Assembly: GCA_002708475.1 (NCBI GenBank) | Contig: PAOL01000056.1 | Coordinates: 19,135-53,236, forward strand | Source of the DNA: Oleispira sp. | GTDB lineage: Bacteria > Pseudomonadota > Gammaproteobacteria > Pseudomonadales > Oceanobacteraceae | Reading direction: 5' to 3' | DNA length: 34,102 bases | In this document: positions 10,075-18,351 of the stretch, piece by piece | Numbering within the stretch: position 1 is the first letter of the stretch | How the letters are laid out: each line of letters begins with the position of its first letter | Made by a program: the position numbers and the translations under genes | The notes under the pieces: model-generated | The model's database searches: none | What the model was told of the DNA's origin: nothing | Seen by the model: the letters and a program-made list of their open reading frames with translations, nothing else

Positions 10075-11211
10075 ATGAAGAAACTCGTTTTACATTATAT
10101 CAATCTCCCTTTTCTGCTAGGCGCTTTAAGTATTCCAAGCTATGCGCTTGAAGCTATGGATGATAGTGAATTGTCATCGACTACGGGTGAAGGTATTGGT
10201 GTGATAGTCGATAACTTGTCAATTCATAGTGAAGACAAAGGTACTCCTGGGGATTTTGAGATTGTTTTAGATTTAAGTGACACACCCAATCAAGATCAAT
10301 TCATTTTTAGCGAGCTAAGAATACATAAAACAGGAACGGTTTCTGGTACTGCAGAGTCCGGTGGTAACTTCGGCACGGTTGATAACCCTGTCTTTTTAGG
10401 TGATTTGAGAGCGGCTGAAGTATTTACAGGAAATGCTAATGACATTACTGATTCAACGGTGAGCGTCACTAGTGTTATGCGATCTGAATTTCCTGGAGCG
10501 AATTTAACACAGCTGGATCGATCCACTAAAAGACAAAAAGCTAACCTTGCGGGGTATCTAGAAGCAGCAGCCAATTTTGAAGCAGATCTAGCTCAAGTGT
10601 CTGATAAATTCACTGCGCACGTGCGCTTCGATGATTTAATTGGCGGCACTTCTAATAATTTTCGCGCAGTCATCGATATAGAAGGCTTTCGTTTTTATGG
10701 TACTTATTCAGATATATTTGCAACAGCAGGGCATGGTGTTTCTATAGCCGGTGCAACAGGTGTTTATATTGATGAGTTAACAATTTCGACGGCATTACCT
10801 ACGGTTGCGAGTAACCAAGCGGCTGTCGATAACAATGATTATGTTACAACTCCAGTTGATAGCAGGCTGACTTTTTCAGGTATAGATATTTACACAACAT
10901 TAGGAACTTATGACCAGCCGCTGACCCTTGATAATGTTAAGGATGAGGCGGGGAATAATCAGCTCCAAATAGAAATATCACCTTTGCCTGCATCTGTTGG
11001 GATTGCACCCAAGAGTAATATATTTGTGAAAAGTATTTATTTTGGCGAGCAGTATAATTCAGAACTGAGAACGGGATTAAGAGATGGGGCAATCTCAGGC
11101 AGTACTAACCCAGAAGATTATCATTATGCTTTTCAGCCTGATGTCGGTAATACTCTAGAAATTCGCGGAATGGAAGTTCAGCATCTTCGTATTACCACTA
11201 TGGATATTTAA
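10075..11211 (+). CDS. Exported protein of the block A family, divergent motif
   Basis: Signal peptide ending PSYA, then LEAMDDSELSSTTGEGIGVIVDNLSI, parallel to MQDDDLSTVSGQSGITVDI. Confidence 0.75.
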   Translation: MKKLVLHYINLPFLLGALSIPSYALEAMDDSELSSTTGEGIGVIVDNLSIHSEDKGTPGDFEIVLDLSDTPNQDQFIFSELRIHKTGTVSGTAESGGNFGTVDNPVFLGDLRAAEVFTGNANDITDSTVSVTSVMRSEFPGANLTQLDRSTKRQKANLAGYLEAAANFEADLAQVSDKFTAHVRFDDLIGGTSNNFRAVIDIEGFRFYGTYSDIFATAGHGVSIAGATGVYIDELTISTALPTVASNQAAVDNNDYVTTPVDSRLTFSGIDIYTTLGTYDQPLTLDNVKDEAGNNQLQIEISPLPASVGIAPKSNIFVKSIYFGEQYNSELRTGLRDGAISGSTNPEDYHYAFQPDVGNTLEIRGMEVQHLRITTMDI

Positions 11212-11224
11212 CAGGTATATAAAA

Positions 11225-11713
11225 ATGATAAATAAATTATATCTTGTAATCGTTTTCTCTTGCTCACTAGTAATGACCAGCGCTGCTGAACTAATACCTG
11301 TTGATGATGCCGATTTAAATCAAGTTTCGGGCAGAAGTGGGATTACACTTAACGCAAAAATTATTTTAGGAGATGAAAGTAGCTTTGTTTTTACTAATAC
11401 ATCCGGTAAAAAAATTGCAGACGCAACACTGGATGAAACAGGTTATTTGATCGTAGATAAAATTCAAGGTGAGCTGGAAATGGAAGGCTTAGCTTTTGAT
11501 TTAGTCTCAGGCTTAAAGAACTCTGGTAAATCTGCTTTGCAGTGGACACTACCGAGTAAAATTAAGGCTACTAATTTGAAAACGACGGGTATTTATATTT
11601 CTAGTACAGAAGAAGTTACCCCAACCACAAGTACATTCTTGCTAGGCTTAGAATTAAATGGCGAATTAAGCTTGCCGGCTAGCACCCAAGTCTCTTTATT
11701 TGTAGTGGATTAA
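11225..11713 (+). CDS. Exported SGQSGI-motif protein, short
   Basis: Signal peptide, then LIPVDDADLNQVSGRSGITLNAKI. 162 aa. Confidence 0.75.
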   Translation: MINKLYLVIVFSCSLVMTSAAELIPVDDADLNQVSGRSGITLNAKIILGDESSFVFTNTSGKKIADATLDETGYLIVDKIQGELEMEGLAFDLVSGLKNSGKSALQWTLPSKIKATNLKTTGIYISSTEEVTPTTSTFLLGLELNGELSLPASTQVSLFVVD

Positions 11714-11720
11714 TATAATT

Positions 11721-13055
11721 ATGAATAACAATACATCTACAAAAATAAATCCTGTAAGCCTTATTTCTTTACTCTGCTTTCTTTTTATATCATTGGAAAG
11801 TTTTGCAGATTTAAGCCCATTAAGTGATGGTGCTTTAAGCGATGAGGCGTTAGGGCAGGTGAGTGGACAGGCTTTATTTAAAATTGAGGAAACACAATCC
11901 AGTTTTGCCGGTCAAGAAGATATTAGTTTCACTCGCATGACGTTAGGTTTGAAAATTGAGATGAATGTGAATATTGAAGAAATAGCGTTGGGTACATTTT
12001 ATCGTCAACCAGGTAATTCTTGTGATGGAACGTTTACTGGTCGATTCTGTGATAATTCAGTGGGAGATTTTAGTAATTGGAATTGTTCTGAAAGTACTTG
12101 TGGTGGGATAACAGATGATCATGGTGAAAATCCATTTAGTGCATCAGCCCTAGTCTATGGTGATTTACTTGGTTTATCGACCGCTGAAGTTCAAGCGGCT
12201 ACTTGGGGCTCCCTAACGGGTGATCATTATGCTTCTAGTGTTATGTTTACAGGAGATCCTGATAAAAATAGCGCTGACTATTTTCCCTCTGGTTTTGAGC
12301 GAACTGAAGGAACAGATATCAAATTACGTGATGTTACTTTTGGCCGTGTGATAGAGAATTCAGATGGAACTCAAAGCTTGGAAGATTTTGTGATTGAGAA
12401 GCCTTTTATAGAATTTGTTCACGATGATTCTTCCGGGATAAGAAAAATTGCAGGCCTACGTGTCGGTTTTGGTTCTTCTACTGGGACACAAGGACAGGCT
12501 ATTGATGTTGTTAGTGGATTTATTCAGCCAGTCATTAATGCAACAGCCAGTGCGACACTTATTGGTTTGAGCGGTACAGGTGAATTTACGTTTGCTCCTT
12601 ATTTAGGTGGGGTTCGAACGGCGGGTTATATTGATCCAAATAAAACAATAGCAGGTGGTTGTACACCTTCAGGAATTATCGGAGGTGTTGTTTGTGGAAA
12701 TGTAGAAACAGCAGCGTTGATTGCAGAGGCATCTCCACAAGCCCAACTTTTTCCACTTCAGAATCTTACCCTAGACGACTCACCAAATGTTTTTCTATCC
12801 ATTCAAAGCCAAGATATAAATTATGAATCTGATACAAGAGATGGGTTAACGTATAACTATGAAACGGCAAGAGCAGGTGTTTGGTTCAATTTAGGAGCTT
12901 TGTCTATATATGAAGGCGGGCGACAGTTAGGTATTGATGAACTGACCGCTGCAACAGGTATTAGTGGTAATACTAGTCAGCCTAGACATCCTGATAATTA
13001 TTTTGCTGCGCATCCTAATAGCTTGAAATATCCTCAAAGTAATAATTACTATTGA
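11721..13055 (+). CDS. Exported protein of the block A family
   Basis: Signal-like hydrophobic segment (VSLISLLCFLFISLESFAD), then LSPLSDGALSDEALGQVSGQALFKIEE. 444 aa, 7-nt spacing from the upstream gene. Confidence 0.75.
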   Translation: MNNNTSTKINPVSLISLLCFLFISLESFADLSPLSDGALSDEALGQVSGQALFKIEETQSSFAGQEDISFTRMTLGLKIEMNVNIEEIALGTFYRQPGNSCDGTFTGRFCDNSVGDFSNWNCSESTCGGITDDHGENPFSASALVYGDLLGLSTAEVQAATWGSLTGDHYASSVMFTGDPDKNSADYFPSGFERTEGTDIKLRDVTFGRVIENSDGTQSLEDFVIEKPFIEFVHDDSSGIRKIAGLRVGFGSSTGTQGQAIDVVSGFIQPVINATASATLIGLSGTGEFTFAPYLGGVRTAGYIDPNKTIAGGCTPSGIIGGVVCGNVETAALIAEASPQAQLFPLQNLTLDDSPNVFLSIQSQDINYESDTRDGLTYNYETARAGVWFNLGALSIYEGGRQLGIDELTAATGISGNTSQPRHPDNYFAAHPNSLKYPQSNNYY

Positions 13056-13110
13056 TCATATATTATTCTACAAGTTATAACGTGTAACGAAATTTAGGTT
13101 TGAAATTATC

Positions 13111-13143
13111 AAAGGCTTTTCAAATATTGAAAGGCCTTTTTGA
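13111..13143 (+). terminator. Rho-independent terminator closing block A
   Basis: AAAGGCTTTTCAA / TTGAAAGGCCTTT hairpin (one G-U type mismatch) followed by TT. Confidence 0.65.
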
Positions 13144-13252
13144 TAAAAATAATCTGAAATAGATATAATGATGGGACTGAATCAACTCACGATTGTTGAT
13201 ACTGTGATTTTAATTAAACAGTCTTAATATCTAAAAATATTAGTGAGAAAAA

Positions 13253-13861
13253 TTAACTATCTTGTTTATTTATTCCAGATAGCTCTGCTAAGTTTAAATT
13301 ATTTAAGATTGAAAAATCGTTAATTTTATTGCTGTGAGCATGTAATGATTTTAGTGAATATATTGATTGAAGAGGGCTGAGATCTTGAACCAGATTTTTT
13401 TGAATCCCCAATTCCATTAGTTCAGATAGCTCACTTAATGGATTTAGGTTATAGATCTGATTACCACTTAAATACAGTGTTTTTAATTTTTTTAGCTCAA
13501 CCAGTGGCGTAATGTCTTCGATGTGATTGAAGTTTAAATGTAAGGTATTCAATTCAGTTAATTGTTCTATACCGTCAAGAAATTGAATGCCTTTATTGTT
13601 ACAAATTAGCGTACTGACTTCTTCAACAAATTCGCGACCTGTTGATTTAATGCACTTATCTAAAGAATAATCTGAAATAGACAAAGTATTGATCGGAGTT
13701 AATTGCGATACATCATTACTCGTTCCCGGCAAGGTACTTTCTTCTTGAGAATTATTTTGACCTTCAGAATGAGCACTCTTCTCGGCACCACCACAACCAA
13801 GCATAGCAAGACTGAGTGAGCTAATAGCAATAGCTGCTCCTAGTCTGTTTAATGCAATCAT
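13253..13861 (-). CDS. Leucine-rich-repeat lipoprotein
   Basis: Signal peptide with lipobox LAMLGC at the N-terminus. Internalin-like LRRs: 'LNTLHLNFNHIEDITPLVELKKLKTLYLSGNQIYNLNPLSELSELMELGIQKNLVQDLSPLQSIYSLKSLHAHSNKINDFSIL'. Confidence 0.85.
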   Translation of the reverse strand: MIALNRLGAAIAISSLSLAMLGCGGAEKSAHSEGQNNSQEESTLPGTSNDVSQLTPINTLSISDYSLDKCIKSTGREFVEEVSTLICNNKGIQFLDGIEQLTELNTLHLNFNHIEDITPLVELKKLKTLYLSGNQIYNLNPLSELSELMELGIQKNLVQDLSPLQSIYSLKSLHAHSNKINDFSILNNLNLAELSGINKQDS

Positions 13862-14023
13862 AAACTTACCTATTTATATTTTTGTATTTATTATTTAGGT
13901 TTATCCTTAAATAGTATCATTTTGGTACGCTACTCCCAATAGGTAATGGCTGAAAATTTACACAATGCTGTCAAATATTTATCTAACTTCCAGTATAGAA
14001 TATGTGCGGTGTATATTAGGTAT

Positions 14024-14045
14024 ATTGTCTTATTTATAGGACAAT
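14024..14045. promoter_or_regulatory. Interrupted dyad, candidate LysR-type regulator binding site
   Basis: ATTGTC (14024-14029) - N10 - GACAAT (14040-14045), a perfect 6-bp dyad with T-N11-A geometry, just upstream of the LysR gene start at 14064. Confidence 0.45.
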
Positions 14046-14063
14046 AAGTGGGAATCTCCATTA

Positions 14064-15041
14064 ATGAGTAATCTTATGTTAGATCTTAACCAGCTTGCCA
14101 TCTTTATACGCGTTGTTGATGAGGGAAGTTTTACTGCTGCCGGTAAGTCTCTTCAGGTCCCTAAGTCCCGTATAAGTCGTATGGTCGCTGATCTTGAGAG
14201 TACTTTAGGTGTACGCTTATTGCAGCGTTCAACTAGACAGGTGAGTTTAACTCAGGTGGGAGCAGATTATTATAATAACTGTAAGCACTTAGTCGCTGAG
14301 GTTATGGATGTTCATGCTGAAATTTCAGATCGTCAAGATCGTCCTCATGGAGTACTGCGTATTGCCGTACCTATGATTGTCGGAAGTGGTATTCTGGGAC
14401 GTTTCATTGCCCAGTATCAACAAGTTTATCCAGATGTTCGGGTTGAACTTTGCCATACCGATAGACAGGTGAATTTGATTGAGGAGAAGTTCGATTTAGC
14501 CCTCCTTGTGGGTGACTTACCAGAATCCTCTTTGATTGCCCGAACAGTTGCAGAAACTGATCTAATGCTATGTGCATCTCCAGAATATATACAGAGAAAT
14601 GGCACGCCAAGTTCTATTGAAGAACTACAGAATATGGACTTTGTTAAAATCGGTGAAGGGATGCAGGATGAATCTTTTGAGATGACTCACATGAGTGGTA
14701 CTGTTTCAACAGTTAAGCTAAAACCGAATATCGTGACGAATCATATTGCGGCTGCTATGAGCTCAATTATTCACGGGGAAGGTGTTGGCGTATTGCCGAT
14801 GTTTATGGCAAGTGAGTACTTGCTATCTGGACGTATGGTATCGATTATGAATGATTGGTCATTTCGGCCGCAATCGTTTTCAGTGGTTTACCCCAGTCGC
14901 CAATATTTATCGCTCAAAGTACGTTGTTTTATAGACTTTTTGGTCGCTGAGATTGAAGAACTGAAGCTGTCACTCGATACTATACCTAAGAATGAAAATG
15001 AAAAGGTGCTCCTTGCGTACAAAAAATTAATCGAGCATTGA
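14064..15041 (+). CDS. LysR-family transcriptional regulator
   Basis: N-terminal wHTH 'LDLNQLAIFIRVVDEGSFTAAGKSLQVPKSRISRMVADLESTLGVRLLQRSTRQVSLTQVGADYY' and a LysR substrate-binding domain. Confidence 0.95.
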   Translation: MSNLMLDLNQLAIFIRVVDEGSFTAAGKSLQVPKSRISRMVADLESTLGVRLLQRSTRQVSLTQVGADYYNNCKHLVAEVMDVHAEISDRQDRPHGVLRIAVPMIVGSGILGRFIAQYQQVYPDVRVELCHTDRQVNLIEEKFDLALLVGDLPESSLIARTVAETDLMLCASPEYIQRNGTPSSIEELQNMDFVKIGEGMQDESFEMTHMSGTVSTVKLKPNIVTNHIAAAMSSIIHGEGVGVLPMFMASEYLLSGRMVSIMNDWSFRPQSFSVVYPSRQYLSLKVRCFIDFLVAEIEELKLSLDTIPKNENEKVLLAYKKLIEH

Positions 15042-15071
15042 CCAAGCATCCAATCCTTAAGCCTCGCACAT

Positions 15072-15100
15072 CTGTAACAAAGATGTCATAAAACTGTAGT
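15072..15100 (+). promoter_or_regulatory. Candidate PHO box (three 7-bp repeats, 11-bp period)
   Basis: CTGTAAC (15072-15078) aaag ATGTCAT (15083-15089) aaaa CTGTAGT (15094-15100), 47 nt upstream of the TonB-dependent receptor ATG. Resembles consensus CTGTCAT-N4-CTGTCAY. Confidence 0.72.
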
Positions 15101-15147
15101 AACTTGCTCTCAAATAAATTTGAAGTGAAATTTCTTTGGGGTAAGTT

Positions 15148-18100
15148 ATGAAATCCAAATTCGCACCATCCTTATTCGGTGCTATCTCGTTTGTATCCGT
15201 TCTAACTGCTGGTTTATCTGTTATGCAAGTGAATGCAGGTGAAACAGTTTTCTATGTTACCGAAGACGGAAATCCTGTCAGTGATTTAGCCATTACAGTC
15301 GATGGCAACAAAAAATTAGTTCGCAGCAATGGCTTTATCAGCTTTGATGTTAAAGCGGGTACCCACCAAGTTGAGTTTAGTCAATTAGGTGAATGGGCTG
15401 GTGATGCTGAGTTCACAACGACAGATAACCAAAATGCTGAAATTCAGGTCGAATTAGTTGGTGGAGAAGCTTTAGCAGAAGTAAATGTTTTTGCTGAAGA
15501 TGAAATTGCTGCAGGAACATTATCTGGATATTTAATTTCAGAAGAAACCGGCTCTGGTATTGTTGGTGCGACTGTTAGTCTATCTAAAGAGTTAACTGTT
15601 TTAACCAATCAGCAAGGGTATTTTGAATTTGAAGTTCCTCGCGGGTCTTATGAAGTGATGATTGACCATAAGGAATATGGTCAGAAGAAAATTAGAAACC
15701 TTAGAGTGCTTGCCAACGTTGCGACAGAAGTGAATGTTGACTTGAGTATGTCGGGTGATGGCGTTATTGAAGAAGTGGTTGCTATTGGCACATACGTAGC
15801 TGATACGGTTACTGCGCAAGAGCGAGATTCAAGTGCAGTTTTAGATGCAATTGGTAATGAACAGTTTTCACGTTTTGGTGATTCAAATGCTGCCTCTGCA
15901 TTAAAGCGAGTATCGGGTGTCACTATTGCTGACGGTAAGTATGCCGTTGTTCGTGGTTTGAACGAACGGTATACGACCGTGACATTTAATGGTGCTAATT
16001 TACCATCTCCTGACCCAAGTCGTCGTGTTGTTCCGTTGGATATCTTTCCATCAGGTTTGATCTCTGGAATAAATGTTCAAAAAAGTGCCACAGCAGATAG
16101 ATTTTCAGATTCTGCTGGAGCAAATATTGATATTTTATCTAAAGAAGCACCTGATGCATTTAGTGGAAAATTAAAAGCGAGTATCGGATTTGTTGATGGC
16201 TTAACGGGAACTTCTCGGGACCTACAGACAACTTCTGGAACTGAAATATTAGGCTTCGGATCTGATGATCGAGCGCTATCTTCGCAAGCAAAATCATTGT
16301 CAAATGCTGATAATAAAGTAGCCACAGGTAGCGATGCAGCAAATTTAGTAGACTTATCTCAATTAGAAACTGAGAAGCAAAACATTCGCCCTGATATGAG
16401 CTTAGAGCTTTCTATTGGCGATATGATTGCTGAAACGGATTCTGGGTTCTTTACCTATAAATGGACTGGTAAATATTCAAATGAATGGAATCTTGAGGAG
16501 TCAGATAGAGCAACTTATGAGGCTGTAGGTAATGGCGATATTCAAGAAGCAGATGAATATATCTACGAAAGGGTTACCAATGACATTACTCTGGCAACAG
16601 GTTTAAGTTTATCTTATCAGGGTGAAGATACCAATTTATATTCTAATAGCATGATGCTGCGCCAAACTCAAAATGATAATGTTTTGACTAAAGGTATTCG
16701 AGGAGAGAACAGAGATTTTATAATTGAAAAAGATTATTCCTGGAGAGAGCGTGAGTTCTTAATGCAGCAATTTGTTGGTGAACATTATTTCTCTATGGAA
16801 TCATTTTTCGGGTTAGAAACTGATTTAGATTGGGCCTTAACTGTTTCGCAAGCATCTTTGGATTCACCAGATAGCCGTTCTTATGAATTTGTGGGTCCTT
16901 CAGGTATTGCGACTGATGAAACGTTTAATCCATTAGCCGTTGACTATACCAGTGTGAGTGATTTGTCAGAAGAAAATGACCCAACGCGTGAATTTTCAGA
17001 GTTAACTGATGACTCAACAGATTTTTATCTAAAAGGAAATACCTTACTTGTATCTGCGGATGATTATGAAATAAGAACAAAATTTGGACTTTCAACATTC
17101 AGTCGTAAACGTGTAGCCGATAATTATACGTATCAATATGAGCTTGCAACCGCTAATGACGAGTTACCTACTGCGCTTAACGATATTCAGATAATTTCAG
17201 ATATCTTGACTGAAGATGCATTTTTAAATGGTATTTATAACGCAAAATCAAATACAAATTATGAAAATTCATATGAAGGAACTTGGGATTACACCGCTTT
17301 CTTTATTCAGCCTAAATTTGAAATTTATGACTTAATTAGTGCAGAAGTTGGACTGCGTTTAGAAGATTCTGATATGTCTTTAGAAACAAAAGAAAACCCT
17401 AGCACAGGAAGTAATGTTACTGCTGATGTGACTGACAATGATGCGTATACATCATTGAACGTTACTTATCACATGCTTGAAGATGTACAAGCTCGATTTG
17501 CTTACTACAACTCTATTAATCGTCCTGATTTTAGGGAAGTGGCTCCTGCTCAATTTACTGATCCCGTGTCAGGTGATTTATATCAGGGTAACCCAGTTTT
17601 AGAGTCTTCTACGATAGATAATTTAGATGTTCGATTTGAATATTATATGTCGGATAACGAAAGTATTACTGCAGCTGTTTTTAGAAAAGATTTTACCGAT
17701 ATTATTGAAAGAACAGTCAGTATTGTATCGGGAAGCAGCAATAGTACCATCTACCGTTATGATAATGGTGGAGATGCATTTGCCCAAGGTATTGAACTTA
17801 GTTTTGCAAAAGATATTTCGTTTGATAATGATTTTGTCGGTTTAAAAGTATCAGGTAATACGTCATTTATTGATTCAGAAGTAGAAGAGTTAAATGCTTC
17901 TGGCAATGTTTCGGCGACACGCCAGATGCAAGGTCAGCCTGATATGTTGGCCAACCTTCAATTAGAAGCTGATGAGCTGGAGTCTGGTCGAGAGTACACC
18001 CTGGTTTTAAATTATACCGGTGAAAGTTTAGATAGCGTTTCTGCGAGTGAAGCTCTACCAGATTTCATGAAGGCCAGTCGTACTGTATTGGATGTGAGTT

Positions 18101-18252
18101 TTAAACAACCGATTATTTATGATGAGCTAGAAGTTAAAGCAACGATAAAGAATATTACGAATAGCGAAGTATTAATTGAGCAGGGTGGTCGTATGATTAA
18201 AAAATATAAACCAGGTTCAGAATTTAAATTGGGTTTTACATACAATTTTTAA
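15148..18252 (+). CDS. TonB-dependent outer-membrane receptor with N-terminal carboxypeptidase-regulatory-like domain(s)
   Basis: Signal peptide. 'GTLSGYLISEETGSGIVGATVSLS...TNQQGYFEFEVPRGSYEVMID' (CarboxypepD_reg-like). Plug 'ASALKRVSGVTIADGKYAVVRGLNERYTTVTFNGANLPSPDPSRRVVPLDIFPSGLISGINVQKSATADRF'. C-terminal aromatic end 'FKLGFTYNF'. Confidence 0.95.
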   Translation: MKSKFAPSLFGAISFVSVLTAGLSVMQVNAGETVFYVTEDGNPVSDLAITVDGNKKLVRSNGFISFDVKAGTHQVEFSQLGEWAGDAEFTTTDNQNAEIQVELVGGEALAEVNVFAEDEIAAGTLSGYLISEETGSGIVGATVSLSKELTVLTNQQGYFEFEVPRGSYEVMIDHKEYGQKKIRNLRVLANVATEVNVDLSMSGDGVIEEVVAIGTYVADTVTAQERDSSAVLDAIGNEQFSRFGDSNAASALKRVSGVTIADGKYAVVRGLNERYTTVTFNGANLPSPDPSRRVVPLDIFPSGLISGINVQKSATADRFSDSAGANIDILSKEAPDAFSGKLKASIGFVDGLTGTSRDLQTTSGTEILGFGSDDRALSSQAKSLSNADNKVATGSDAANLVDLSQLETEKQNIRPDMSLELSIGDMIAETDSGFFTYKWTGKYSNEWNLEESDRATYEAVGNGDIQEADEYIYERVTNDITLATGLSLSYQGEDTNLYSNSMMLRQTQNDNVLTKGIRGENRDFIIEKDYSWREREFLMQQFVGEHYFSMESFFGLETDLDWALTVSQASLDSPDSRSYEFVGPSGIATDETFNPLAVDYTSVSDLSEENDPTREFSELTDDSTDFYLKGNTLLVSADDYEIRTKFGLSTFSRKRVADNYTYQYELATANDELPTALNDIQIISDILTEDAFLNGIYNAKSNTNYENSYEGTWDYTAFFIQPKFEIYDLISAEVGLRLEDSDMSLETKENPSTGSNVTADVTDNDAYTSLNVTYHMLEDVQARFAYYNSINRPDFREVAPAQFTDPVSGDLYQGNPVLESSTIDNLDVRFEYYMSDNESITAAVFRKDFTDIIERTVSIVSGSSNSTIYRYDNGGDAFAQGIELSFAKDISFDNDFVGLKVSGNTSFIDSEVEELNASGNVSATRQMQGQPDMLANLQLEADELESGREYTLVLNYTGESLDSVSASEALPDFMKASRTVLDVSFKQPIIYDELEVKATIKNITNSEVLIEQGGRMIKKYKPGSEFKLGFTYNF

Positions 18253-18265
18253 TAATAAATTTTGT

Positions 18266-18283
18266 TTGTCACATAATTGTAAT
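18266..18283 (+). promoter_or_regulatory. Candidate PHO box (two 7-bp repeats)
   Basis: TTGTCAC (18266-18272) ataa TTGTAAT (18277-18283), with TAAACT (-10-like) starting exactly 10 nt later at 18294, upstream of the lipoprotein gene. Confidence 0.5.
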
Positions 18284-18351
18284 TATTAAACCATAAACTA
18301 AGTTCAGTCATAAAAAACAGTGACCTTTTCTAAATAAATAGAGAGAGAATT

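Noticed and set aside
18305-18324. CAGTCAT-aaaaaa-CAGTGAC as a further PHO box before the lipoprotein gene
   Set aside because: Spacer is 6 bp rather than 4 and it lies downstream of the likely -10; geometry does not fit, so it was not counted.
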